From Epiperipatus broadwayi (taxonomy: Eukaryota > Onychophora > Udeonychophora > Euonychophora > Peripatidae), in contig JAQFVV010000288.1 in assembly GCA_028023455.1 (NCBI GenBank), forward strand, positions 496,001 to 560,000: 64,000 nucleotides of DNA. The letters run 5' to 3'. Within the stretch, counting starts at the first letter, position 1; each line of letters starts with the position of its first letter. The notes beneath the pieces are model-generated. The model had not been told where the DNA came from. It worked only from the letters and a program-made list of their open reading frames with translations, and made no database searches. This document shows, piece by piece, positions 30,241 to 41,039 of the stretch. Both the position numbers and the translations under genes were made by a program.

Positions 30241-33186
30241 TGAAGCTGGAAATATAGTACATATTTCTGCTTCACCTAGTGCCAATGTCACCAGCACTAG
30301 TCTGGGTTTAAACCCAATCTTATATTAACTGACACCCATCTCATAATAGGTGGAAGTATATTTTTAATATTATAAGCTTGTATATTTCATTCTTATTTTA
30401 TAATTAAAACTAACCTTTTATAATAGTTATTTATTTTATAATATTTGTAAAACTATATTATGATTATTTTATTAAGTTGGTATTTATATGTAATTTATCT
30501 TTTGATAAATATACATTAAAGGATCAATTATCTTTTGTAAATTTCTACTTAAGTTTTAATCAAATACGAAATGTGACAGTCATTGTACCAAATTCCTAAA
30601 ATTTTTCTAATCTAAACCTTAATTAAATAGATTTTGATAAACTTAATAGGCTTGTTGTTGTTTTTTAATTAGCAAATCAACCCTTGGGGCATGTTCATGC
30701 AGAGTATAGATTTTCCCTCCAAGGCAGGCACCAGCCTCACAGAACTGCTTAAAGAAATTAAAATTGGTGGAGGCCAGTGTAGATTCAATCTGATAGATAA
30801 AGATCAGAACCTATAAATAGTGAAAAGTTTGATAAGAGTGATTATTGTTGAGTTTACTGAAGAGTGATTAATCTATATATAAGACATTGTGCCTAAAAGA
30901 ATGGCTGGCTAAAAGATCGACCGTGCTTCCCGGAGCTCTGTCTCACCAGCTCGTCAATGCCATCCAGTTCTGTCAACATCTATCCAGCCTGTCTGTGTCA
31001 AGTAAACCTGCTAATACTCTGACTGTAACTGCCTCTGTCAAGCCGTGAAACATCTTCCAATAGGTATTATTATAATCTCGAATAATGTATCAAGATATCT
31101 TCTCATGTTTTTTTTTACCTTTGCCTTCTTTTATATATATATCTGTGAATCTAATTTTGCTCTCAAATAATTTCTTTATATTTAATTCTATTCTCATATG
31201 CTTTTTAACCTTCTTTTCCTTAATTTCGGTGCGGTCATTTATTTATAGATATTTATTACTTGATTTTATATATATGCTTTTTTTTATTAATTTGCTAATC
31301 TCAAACAAACTGGCGATTTTTAATTTATAAAAATCTTTTCTGTCATTTTTTTTCTTCTTCTAAACCTTCAGACAAAGGTTATTAACGTCCCCTTAAAATA
31401 TATGTAATGCATTATAAATTAATACGTTTGCCAGATTGTTTATGAATCAACATTTTAGATTCGTTTTAATATAAAAATTGATTTGTTTAACTCTGGTAAA
31501 TCCAGAACTCAAGCTTTAATTAACGCTTTGAAATTTTAAAATATTCTTTATTCATTTCTAAAAAAAAAAAAAAGGGTGACCGAGTATTTGTTTTCTATAT
31601 ATAACTGCTAATCTGACTTCGTTTGTCATACTCTTAAAAAATTTCAAATCTTGTGTTTAAATATTTCAGTTATTGTAAAATCAACGAAGGTGGGATTTGA
31701 TTTATTCTAAATAGCAGAAAAAAGATGGGGGGGAAATCTTAATGTTTCTATTATTAATTAGAATCCTAATGTATGTTTTATTAAATGAAGTATTCTCCCT
31801 ATATATATAGATTATAAATGCATTGCGTATTATAGTATTTCAAAGAAGGGTCATTTATTTTGAAGCTGTAAAATTATTCAATGTTTTTAATGACATTCAT
31901 TCGTACTGCGTTCCTGACATATAGCCGATCCTCATATATATATATATATTATGTGCTTATTATCTGGGGGTTACAACAGGTTTGAACCCATAGATTTCTT
32001 CTCATTCCATAGATAGTTGAGCTATCTGGAACCACATTTATTCTGTATAAAATGCCTCTAGCGGTGATCCCATAAGTTTGGCATATGCTATGCATATTCT
32101 TTCTTCGTAGATAAAGGCCTCTCGTGTCGGTTATACCAGCAAAAGTCTGGGCCATGCCACGCCTATCAACTTTTCTCTAAGCACTGCCCAAAAATGGGGT
32201 GTGAGATTTCGTTTTTCATCCAGAAGCATGACCTTTCCCTCTTAGTTTCGTACTTATTATTCCTTTTGCTTCATGACCCAGTTTTAATGCTGTAATATTA
32301 AACTTAAGCTTTGTTTAAATATATATATAAATGCCAATTGCTTTTATTTTATTATTTAATTTTATTTCAATCTTATACAGTCCTACCTTCATAATTTATA
32401 CATCTAGTTAAGAGTATCTTTATGCTTTGGGAAAAGTAAAGCGTTCGTCTAACTATTGTTTAAATGATTTTTCAATAAATATTTTATCATAGTTCAAATA
32501 TAATCTTTTAACTGTCTTTTGCTTATTTTCATGACCTCAATGGCGTGAAAATAATTTATTTTATATCTATAATGAATCTCAGAACCCTCCCCTAATATAT
32601 GTTAGTCACCACGTTTCTGAACCGTAATCCAAAGCGTTAATAGCAATTTTATGTAATTCTTTGTAATAGTAAATTGGCATCTTAATATTAGACCCACCAA
32701 AGATGTGTATTTATTTATAATATATCATTTATCTAATAAAGGGCATATGAGAAATAATAGCGTGAATGACACTATGTAATCACTTGCTCATTCACACACA
32801 CACTAACATAATTTATTTATAAATGTATATAACTAATTTCTCATTATATTAAAATATATTTGATCGTCTAACTTATTTGAGTAGTTTGAATTCCTTTCTC
32901 TTTCCTCCACTTCCACCACATATTACAGCCTTGCTTATATATCTTTTAGTTTAATCATAGTAATAGATGTTTCATTGTCTTCTTCACTCTCCTAGTTGGC
33001 CAGATTAAAATTAATTCTCATGTGCCATCACTATTATGTTATTCATTAGGTGTTTGATCTGGGGCTTAGAAGGTGGGTTCGAATCCAGGCTGGTCCCTGA
33101 CTTAAATCTTGGGCTTGACATGGTTTGAAGTACATTTTGTGAGTTCCAGCTCATGTTAGATGAATAAACATGTTTTGACCGGCACA
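30241..33186 (+). repeat. LTR element A, right LTR
   Basis: Second copy of 23416-26417. Starts TGAAGCTGGAAATATAG and ends TTTTGACCGGCACA, followed at once by (AT)8 and then by the TGTAACC end of the next solo LTR. It differs from the left LTR by scattered substitutions, shorter TA tracts and small deletions such as the one near 32250. Confidence 0.82.
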
Positions 33187-33689
33187 ATATATATATATAT
33201 ATTGTAACCGGACCACCATACAACCCTTTTATTACGTTAGTTGTAACAATTTTCTGATGAGCATGCTGTAGGAAGAAACTATCAATTGACATTCCTAATG
33301 CAGATGTTAATGCCTCCTACAACAATATTTCCTGCTCATCAGAGGATGTAGTACATTAGAGACTGGAAACATCTAAATATTTCTATGTTTGGTTTCCAAA
33401 AGAGCGCCATTAGAGTTCCATCTCACTACAACCTGACTGGCCTAGGTCAAGTTATGCCAGACGTAGCTCAGAAAGCATGAGATTCTCATGAACCAGTGCT
33501 ATAACTGATGAGTGATGCAATAAAACAAAACAAAACTGGACAACTGGATAACCAATTTAATTTTTAGTAACAAAAAAAAATTTATTAAATAACAATTAAT
33601 TAGCAATTTCTAACGAAGTTCATTTTTATCCACATGATAACTCATTTTCATTTTATTTATGAAAGAGCTAGAAGCAGTTCTTTTTTCTT

Positions 33690-34010
33690 TATCAATAGTT
33701 CATTTGCAAGTTCATTTATGAGAAGACGTTTGGAAACAGTCTAATTCAACAATAGTTCATTTTGAATCCATTGATAAGAAGAAGCTTGGGAATATTCTAA
33801 TTCAACAATAGTTCATTTTGAAACCATTTATGAGAAGAAGCTTGGGAATATTCTAATTCAACAATAGTTCATTTTTGTATTCCTTTATGAGAGGAAGCTT
33901 GGAAATATTCCAATTCAACAATAGTTTATTTTTGTATTCCTTTATGAGAAGAAGCTTGGAAATATTCCAATTCAACAATAGTTTATTTTTGTATTCCTTT
34001 ATGAGAAGAA
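33690..34010. repeat. ~60-bp tandem repeat in solo LTR B2
   Basis: About five copies of a unit containing AAGCTTGG(a/g)AATATTC and AATTCAACAATAGTTCATTT. Confidence 0.85.
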
Positions 34011-34860
34011 GCTTGGTAGCAGTTAAGCATTTATGATTTATATGACATTTTGTTATTTTATGAATTATTACTGATTGGTAAACATTTAAATTCAGCAATT
34101 CTTGGTTTGTGGAGCATTCATCATTTGGTAATTAAAGCATTTATAATTTAGTCAAATATAAAAGTATATTCTTATACATAAACTCTGTTACATTATAAGA
34201 AGCTTAGAAGCAGTCAAGCATTTATGATTTATAGAGCATTTCATCATTTTATGAATTATTACCAATTGGTAGACATTTGAATTCAGCAATTCTTGGTTTG
34301 TAGAGCATTTATCATTTGATAATTGAGGCATTTATAATTTAGCCAAATATAAAAGTATATTCTTACACATAAACTCTGTTACATTATAAGAAGCTTAGAA
34401 GCAGTCAAGCATTTATGATTTATAGAGCATTTCATCATTTTATGAATTATTACTGATTGGTAGATATTTGAACTCAACAATTCTTGGTTTGTAGAGCATT
34501 TATCATTTGATAATTGAGGCATTTATAATTTAGCCAAATATCGAAGTATATTCTTACACATAAACTCTGTTACATTATAAGAAGCTTAGAAGCAGTCAAG
34601 CATTTATGATTTATAGAGCATTTCATCATTTTATGAATTATTACCAATTGGTAGACATTTGAACTCAGTAATTCTTGGTTTGTAGAGCATTTATCATTTG
34701 ATAATTGAGGCATTTATAATTTAGCCAAATATAAAAGTATATTCTTACACATAAACTCTGTTTGGTTTGTGGAGTATTTATCATTTAGTAATTGAAGCAT
34801 TTCTAATTTAATCAAATATAACAGTATATTCATGCACATAAGTTCTGTTACATTACTCAG
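34010..34860. repeat. ~191-bp tandem repeat in solo LTR B2
   Basis: The word CATTATAAGAAGCTTAGAAG recurs at about 34191, 34382 and 34573, giving a 191-base period with high similarity. Partial units flank it on both sides. Confidence 0.9.
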
Positions 34861-34899
34861 ATAGAAGTAGTATGCAATTAAAGCATTTTTAATCCATAT

Positions 34900-35220
34900 A
34901 GTAAATACGTTCAAATATTTTTATAAATAAATTTGCGTATAACCATTTCATAACTTCATTTTATAATGTATGATAAACATGTTCTAATATTTTACAAAAT
35001 AAATTCTACGTAATTATTTCATAACTTCACTTTATAACATATGGTAAAGATGTCTTAATACTTTATTAAACAAAATGTATGCAACCGTTTCATAACTTCA
35101 CTTTATAACATATGATAAAAATATTTTAATATTTTATAAAAATAATTTTTATGTAGACATTTCACGATGTCAATTTATAATTTATGGTAAAGATGTCTAA
35201 ATATTCTTATAATATAAGTA
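34900..35220. repeat. ~75-bp degenerate tandem repeat in solo LTR B2
   Basis: The phrase TTTCATAACTTCACTTTATAA, each time followed by a (T)ATGGTAAAGATGTCT-like word, recurs about four times with divergence. Confidence 0.75.
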
Positions 35221-35766
35221 CCTTCCAGTTTTACAGTCTAGTTTGCTCAAAAGAAGGCGGGTTATTTCATCGATGGAAAGTCATGGCACAGCGTGGAGAG
35301 ATTGAAGCAGCTAAATTACCCCATTGACATTATAATTCCTCTAGGAAAACTTTCTTTTTCCATTTTAATGAGTCAAAGAATTAAGTAATACACTTTTTTT
35401 TTAAAAAAAAAAATTTAATATGTTCTGCCTCTCTGTGTAAGACGAGAGAGAAAAAAAAAAGTTCTCTTCTTCCCACGACGTGTCTAATTTGAATACTGCC
35501 TCAGTTTAACTAAAGTATCTTTTTCTTTCTTTTTAATGATTGGATAATTAATTTCTTTTTTTTTTTTTTTTTGGGACAGATAAAAAAAAATAAGACGATA
35601 TAACATTTTATTCAATTCCATCAATCACAAAATTAAAAATATGATTTTTTTATTTTTAACAAATCATAGCTTTATTGCATTCCCAATTAGACTGAATCAT
35701 GCTAGACGTTTTTAAATGGGGGGGGGTCCTATGAATATTTATATGAGAAACAGCATATCTGTTTCA

Positions 35767-36347
35767 ATATATATATATATATATATAGTATAATTTTTAA
35801 CTGGATTCTGGATATCCAAGTATGAAGTCCATCAATTTATTTCACATACTGAATATGCATGTATGCATGTAGAATTTTTTGTCCTAGTTTGAATACTTAA
35901 TTGGAGAATATGTAAATTTATTTTATACACTGAGTTGGTTCATTTCTTCATACTCTGTATCAGTAACTATATATATATGAAAGTTTTCCAGACCTTTCCT
36001 AAAGTATGCCATAACTTTTGTTACATGTATGTTTATAAATATATTGAAGTGGGATAAATCATGTAAAAATAAAAAAGTGTTTTTTTTTACTTTGTCCAAT
36101 CGTAAATCCCGTTAGCCAGAGGTTGAAATTATAAAAAAGTTTGTGAATGTAATTTTTTTTTCCTCTCAGACTATATATATACAAACTATTTTTTTTATAT
36201 TGGTATACACTGGAAAAGCTTCAAATGATTTTTTTTCCTCTTTTGCTGGCACAGAGTAGATATATACACATAGGGTGACTGAAATGAAATACTTTATGAT
36301 TATGATTAGAGGAGTCTGAAAAATAATTGAAATTATATATATATATA
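35767..36347. other. AT-rich spacer with (TA)n tracts
   Basis: Starts with the (TA)n tract flanking the solo LTR and ends in the (TA)n tract abutting the retrozyme array. No gene seen. Confidence 0.6.
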
Positions 36348-36445
36348 TGACTCTAGATGGCGTCCTACCAAAAACACCTTTCAAGCGTTGTTTTGTTCAC
36401 ATAAACGTCAGAGAATGCATTCACTATCTCTAACTTAATTTTCCA

Positions 36446-36489
36446 CCTTTAGATCATGATTTCAAGCTATTTGCTATCATCAGTAAAGG
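36446..36489 (-). ncRNA. Hammerhead ribozyme, antisense copy 1
   Basis: Minus strand, in order: stem I CCTTTA; core CTGATGA; stem II AGC/GCT closed by an AAATA loop; core GAAA; a very short palindromic stem III TCATGA; cleavage TC; stem I partner TAAAGG. Every conserved core base of the hammerhead consensus is present and stem I pairs perfectly. Confidence 0.82.
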
Positions 36490-36850
36490 ACAGGATTAAG
36501 AACTAGATCTAAATGCAAACTCTGAGCATTTAAGAAACAGTTTCTATTCAGCTTGCAAGCGCGAATCTTTCAGACACGTAAAGTCTTCAAACTCAGCACA
36601 GCAAGCCAGATAGCTATATGGGTCTGATATCAGTTCAGCATCACCACATAGTAGAAGCCTCTGCAATATATATCATTGCAAGAAAGACCTTAAAGGTACA
36701 TTTATGAAAAACAAAAATGCAAATTTAAAAAACTTGCATACGCTTGTATTTATGACTCTAGATGGTGTCCTAACAAAAACACCTTTCAAGCGTTGTTTTG
36801 TTAACATAAACGTCAGAGAATGCCTTCACTATCTCTAACTTAATTTTCCA

Positions 36851-36894
36851 CCTTTAGATCATGATTTCAAGCTATTTGCTATCATCAGTAAAGG
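36851..36894 (-). ncRNA. Hammerhead ribozyme, antisense copy 2
   Basis: Core, stem I, stem II and short stem III as in copy 1, 405 bases further on. Confidence 0.82.
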
Positions 36895-37257
36895 ACTGGA
36901 TTAAGAACTAGATCTAAATGCAAACTCTGAGCATTTAAGAAACAGTTTCTATTCAGCTTGCAAGCGTGAATCTTTCAGACACGTAAAGTCTTCAAACTCA
37001 GCACAGCAAGCCAGATAGCTATATGGGTCTGATATATCAGTTCAGCATCACCACATAGTAGAAGCCTCTGCAATATATATCATTGCAAGAAAAACCTCAA
37101 AGGTACATTTATGAAAAACAAAAACGCAAATTTAAAAAACTTGCATATGCTTGTATTTATGACTCTATATGGCGTCCTACCAAAAACACCTTTCAAGCGT
37201 TGTTTTGTTAACATAAACGTCAGAGAATGCAATCACTATCTCTAACTTAATTTTCCA

Positions 37258-37301
37258 CCTTTAGATCATGATTTCAAGCTATTTGCTATCATCAGTAAAG
37301 G
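37258..37301 (-). ncRNA. Hammerhead ribozyme, antisense copy 3
   Basis: Identical core and stems to copy 1, 407 bases after copy 2. Confidence 0.82.
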
Positions 37302-37662
37302 ACAGGATTAAGAACTAGATCTAAATGCAAACTTTGAGTGTTTAAGAAACAGTTTCTATTCAGCTTGCAAGCGCGAATCTTTCAGACACGTAAAGTCTTC
37401 AAACTCAGCACAGCAAGCCAGATAGCTATATGGGTCTGATATCAGTTCAGCATCACCACATAGTAGAAGCCTCTGCAATATATATCATTGCAAGAAAGAC
37501 CTCAAAGGTACATTTATGAAAAACAAAAATGCAAATATAAAAAACTTGCATAAGTTTGTATTTATGACTCTAGATGGCATCCTACCAAAAACACCTTTCA
37601 AGTGTTGTTTTGTTAACATAAACGTCAGAGAATGCATTCACTATCTCTAACTTAATTTTCCA

Positions 37663-37706
37663 CCTTTAGATCATGATTTCAAGCTATTTGCTATCATCAG
37701 TAAAGG
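37663..37706 (-). ncRNA. Hammerhead ribozyme, antisense copy 4
   Basis: Identical core and stems to copy 1, 405 bases after copy 3. Confidence 0.82.
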
Positions 37707-38067
37707 ACAGGATTAAGAACTAGATCTAAATGCAAACTCTGAGCATTTAAGAAACAGTTTCTATTCAGCTTGCAATCGCGAATCTTTCAGACACGTAAAG
37801 TCTTCAAACTCAGCACAGCAAGCCAGATAGCTATATGGGTCTGATATCAGTTCAGCATCATCACATAGTAGAAGCCTCTGCAATATATATCATTGCAAGA
37901 AAGACCTCAAAGGTACATTTATGAAAAACAAAAATGCAAATTTAAAAAACTTGCATACGCTTGTATTTATGTCTCTAGATGGCGTCCTACCAAAAACACC
38001 TTTCAAGTGTTGTTTTGTTAACATAAACGTCAGAGAATGCAATCACTATCTCTAACTTAATTTTCCA

Positions 38068-38111
38068 CCTTTAGATCATGATTTCAAGCTATTTGCTATC
38101 ATCAGTAAAGG
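38068..38111 (-). ncRNA. Hammerhead ribozyme, antisense copy 5
   Basis: Identical core and stems to copy 1, 405 bases after copy 4. It is the last copy before the inversion. Confidence 0.82.
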
Positions 38112-38553
38112 ACAGGATTAAGAACTAGATCTAAATGCAAACTCTGAGTGTTTAAGAAACAGTTTCTATTCAGCTTGCAAGCGCGAATCTTTCAGACACA
38201 TAAAGTCTTCAAACTCAGCACAGAAAGCCAGATAGCTATATGGGTCTGATATCAGTTCAGCATCACCACATAGTAGAAGCCTCTAGAGTCATAAATACAA
38301 GCGTATGCAAGTTTTTTAAATTTGTGTTTTTGTTTTTCATAAATGTACCTTTGAGGTCTTTCTTGCAATGATATATATTGCAGAGGCTTCTACTATGTGG
38401 TGATGCTGAACTGATATCAGACCCATATAGCTATCTGGCTTGCTGTGCTGAGTTTGAAGACTTTACGTGTCTGAAAGATTCGCGCTTGCAAGCTGAATAG
38501 AAACTGTTTCTTAAACACTCAGAGTTTGATTTAGATCTAGTTCTTAATCCTGT

Positions 38554-38597
38554 CCTTTACTGATGATAGCAAATAGCTTGAAATCATGATCTAAAGG
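38554..38597 (+). ncRNA. Hammerhead ribozyme, sense copy 1
   Basis: Plus strand: CCTTTA, CTGATGA, AGC-AAATA-GCT stem II, GAAA, TCATGA, TC, TAAAGG in order. The predicted cleavage follows the C at 38591. Confidence 0.82.
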
Positions 38598-38956
38598 TGG
38601 AAAATTAAGTTAGATATAGTGAATGCATTCTCTGACGTTTATGTTAACAAAACAACGCTTGAAAGGTGTTTTTGGTAGGACGCCATCTAGAGTCATAAAT
38701 ACAAGCGTATGCAAGTTTTTTAAATTTGCATTTTTGTTTTTCATAAATGTACCTTTGAGGTCTTTCTTGCTAATATATATTGCAGAGGCTTCTACTATGT
38801 GGTGATGCTGAACTGATATCAGACCCATATAGCTATCTGGCTTGCTGTGCTGAGTTTGAAGACTTTACATGTCTGAAAGATTCGCGCTTGCAAGCTGAAT
38901 AGAAACTGTTTCTTAAACGCTCAGAGTTTGCATTTAGATCTAGTTCTTAATCCTGT

Positions 38957-39000
38957 CCTTTACTGATGATAGCAAATAGCTTGAAATCATAATCTAAAGG
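38957..39000 (+). ncRNA. Hammerhead ribozyme, sense copy 2 (stem III variant)
   Basis: As sense copy 1 but with one substitution in stem III (TCATAA instead of TCATGA), which breaks one of the few stem III pairs and the palindrome. Core and stem I are intact. Confidence 0.75.
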
Positions 39001-39361
39001 TGGAAAATTAAGTTAGTGATAGTGAATGCATTCTCTGACGTTTATGCTAACGAAACAACGCTTGAAAGGTGTTTTTGGTAGGATGCCATCTAGAGTCATA
39101 AATACAAGTGTATGCAAGTTTTTTAAATTTGCGTTTTTGTTTTTCATAAATGTACCTTTGAGGTCTTTCTTGCAATGATATATATTGCAGAGGCTTCTAC
39201 TATGTGGTGATGCTGAACTGATATCAGACCCATATAGCTATCTGGCTTGCTGTGCTGAGTTTGAAGACTTTACGTGTCTGAAAGATTCGCGCTTGCAAGC
39301 TGAATAGAAACTGTTTCTTAAATGCTCAGAGTTTGCATTTAGATCTAGTTCTTAATCCTGT

Positions 39362-39405
39362 CCTTTACTGATGATAGCAAATAGCTTGAAATCATGATCT
39401 AAAGG
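39362..39405 (+). ncRNA. Hammerhead ribozyme, sense copy 3
   Basis: Identical core and stems to sense copy 1, 808 bases after it. Confidence 0.82.
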
Positions 39406-39604
39406 TGGAAAATTAAGTTAGAGATAGTGAATGCATTCTCTGACATTTATGTTAACAAAACAATGCTTGAAAGTGTTTTTGGTAGGATGCCATCTAGAGT
39501 CATAAATACAAGCGTATGCAAGTTTTTTAAATTTGCGTTTTTGTTTTTCATATATATATATAAAACTACAATCTTTAAATGTTTGTATTTTTAAATCATA
39601 TAAT

Positions 39605-40208
39605 AATAATTCAACCAAATATATTTAATACAGTATTCAAAATTAAATAATATATTCTTTACCAGAAGTACTTTCACTTGTTTCACTGACAATCTTTATC
39701 AACTGCTAATACAAATGTACAAAAAATAAAAACTTGCATTACCCATCATTCAATCAATTTAAATTTCCCACAATTCTGTTGTCTTTATATTAGCTGATTG
39801 TCTATTCATCAAACCACCTCTATTCCTAGGTATCATCACTGCCTCTTTAATTTTACAGTTTTTACTACCTTTCAATTTGAATATTTTTTATATCTCTGTT
39901 ATTAAATTTAAAACCATAATTACATGTTTTATTATGATCAAAATATAAAAATTATTCAAATTGAAAGGTGTAGTAAAAAATGTAAAATTAAAGAGGCAAT
40001 GATGAATAGAGGTGGTTTGATGAATAGACAATCCGCTAATATAAAGACAACAGAATTGTGGGAAATTTAAATTGATTGAATGATGGGTAATGCAAGTTTT
40101 TATTTTAAACTGTTGATAAAGATTGTCAGTGAAACAATTGAAAGTACTTCTGGTAAAGAATATATTATTTAATTTTGAATACTGTATTAAATATATTTGT
40201 TTGAATTA
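39605..40208. mobile_element. Palindromic Penelope-like 3' ends (third family)
   Basis: Two inverted arms, 39605-39884 and 39952-40208, are complementary over most of their length around a ~67-base spacer. Read outward, each arm encodes a short peptide with NRGGLMNRQSANIKTTELWE and a stop. This has the character of the C terminus of a Penelope GIY-YIG protein (compare SIW or DGW endings in the other two families). It is followed by a tail with GTTGATAAAG...GTCAGTGAAAC, similar to the Penelope-1 tail. The left arm has an extra MIPR segment. Both outer edges abut (TA)n. Confidence 0.65.
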
Positions 40209-40232
40209 TATATATATATATATATATATATA

Positions 40233-40369
40233 TTAAGTTAGAGATAGTGAGTGAATGCTTGCTCTGACGTTTATGTAAACAAATGCTTGATGGCGGTTTT
40301 GGTAGAATGCCATCTATAGTCATAAATACAAGCATATGCAAGTTTTTAAACTTGTGTTTTTGTTTTTCA
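40233..40369 (+). repeat. Isolated fragment of the retrozyme-like unit
   Basis: About 137 bases matching the sense unit from TTAAGTTAGAGATAGTG to TTTGTTTTTCA, more diverged than the array. It is flanked by (TA)n on both sides, and its right end is at the same base as the array's right end. The ribozyme itself is not included. Confidence 0.8.
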
Positions 40370-40377
40370 TATATATA

Positions 40378-41030
40378 TATATGATGTACAGATGCTTAAT
40401 TTTACTTGCTCACTGATGACTGGCTCCCAAGAAGACTGTATGTCTCTTAATAAATGTCATCAGGATTGAGAAAAAGTCTCATAATAATAAGGAAATCCAA
40501 TGTTTTTTTCTGTATTGTTTTGAAGAGTTGGATATGGACAATGAAACGAGTTTGACAAGAACAATAAACTATATTATTGTATGGGTACTCAAATAAAGTT
40601 AAAACTGGCATAGCAATAATAATAAAAACAATGATGAATCTTTTATAATTTTTTTAATTAGAAATGATTGCAGTCTAAGAAAGAAACAGGCACTTTGGGG
40701 TAAGAATTAATTTTATTTTATTAAATATTGATTCATGAATTTTATATAGCTCTTATTTTAAATTTCTAGTATTGTAATTTATGAACCACATATATGTTCG
40801 GCAGATACATCTAACTATTCTAATTTAACTAAATTATTTTAAATTATAAGTATGACACTACATACCATAATGGAGATAGGGCAAGTTAGTAGCAAGCTAT
40901 AGTGGGCTGAGACTAGTAAGGAAAGGGACCATACAGCAACCCATTTCCAGAGGGAAAGAGTCATGAGAAGCCATATTGATAAAATATTTTAAACTTTCAA
41001 TTATAAGACAAGGATTAATAGATACAATAT
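40378..41030. other. AT-rich DNA, nothing recognised
   Basis: No gene or clear repeat seen. Confidence 0.6.
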
Positions 41031-41039
41031 AGTGAAAGA

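Larger units (their letters stand above)
23416..33186 (+). mobile_element. LTR element A: non-autonomous long-LTR retrotransposon
   Basis: Two ~3-kb direct repeats (23416-26417 and 30241-33186) enclose a ~3.8-kb interior. Each repeat starts TGAAGCTGG and ends GACC(A/G)GCACA, so the ends are TG...CA. The outer flanks are (TA)n on both sides, consistent with insertion into a microsatellite. A primer-binding-site-like word follows the left repeat, and the interior holds one Gag-like ORF on the plus strand (28424-29701). No reverse transcriptase, RNase H, protease or complete integrase is present, so the element depends on pol from elsewhere (the LARD type). No clean polypurine tract precedes the right repeat, which is a weakness of this reading. 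A plain duplication of a 3-kb repeat is the alternative. Confidence 0.7.
33203..35766 (-). mobile_element. Solo long terminal repeat, 2.56 kb (family B2)
   Basis: Starts TGTAACCGGACC and ends CATATCTGTTTCA. TG...CA ends and (TA)n on both sides (33187-33202 and 35767-35788). The TGTAAC left end is shared with B1 and element C. It is filled with tandem repeats: ~60 bp (33700-34010), ~191 bp (34010-34860) and ~75 bp (34900-35220). It has no coding capacity. Its left edge shares the TA tract with the right end of LTR element A, so one inserted next to the other. Confidence 0.62.
36348..38285 (-). repeat. Retrozyme-like ~405-bp tandem array, antisense arm
   Basis: Nearly five head-to-tail units with a period of 405, 407, 405 and 405 bases and high mutual similarity. 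On the minus strand each unit contains one complete hammerhead ribozyme. Tandem non-coding repeats of a few hundred bases with a hammerhead in each monomer are the definition of retrozymes, known in plants and in several invertebrates. The array starts at a (TA)n tract exactly at the unit word TGACTCTAGATGG. The last unit is cut at 38285, where the orientation reverses. No protein frame. Confidence 0.85.
38286..39550 (+). repeat. Retrozyme-like ~405-bp tandem array, sense arm
   Basis: Just over three units in the opposite orientation to 36348-38285 (period 403-405 bases). The switch occurs at the 8-base palindrome CTCTAGAG (about 38281-38288). The sequence ending at 38285 is complementary to that starting at about 38382, so a transcript through both arms could fold into a stem of more than 1.1 kb with a ~96-base loop. 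The right end at TTTGTTTTTCA runs directly into (TA)n. Confidence 0.85.

Noticed and set aside
23416-33186. Simple segmental duplication or a DNA transposon with terminal inverted repeats
   Set aside because: Ends are TG...CA with no inverted termini, and the paired copies bracket a Gag-like ORF. LTRs explain this better, although the missing polypurine tract leaves some doubt.
36348-39550. CRISPR array or ordinary satellite DNA
   Set aside because: Units are ~405 bases without spacers, and each holds a complete hammerhead core with a paired stem I. A plain satellite would not be expected to keep this.
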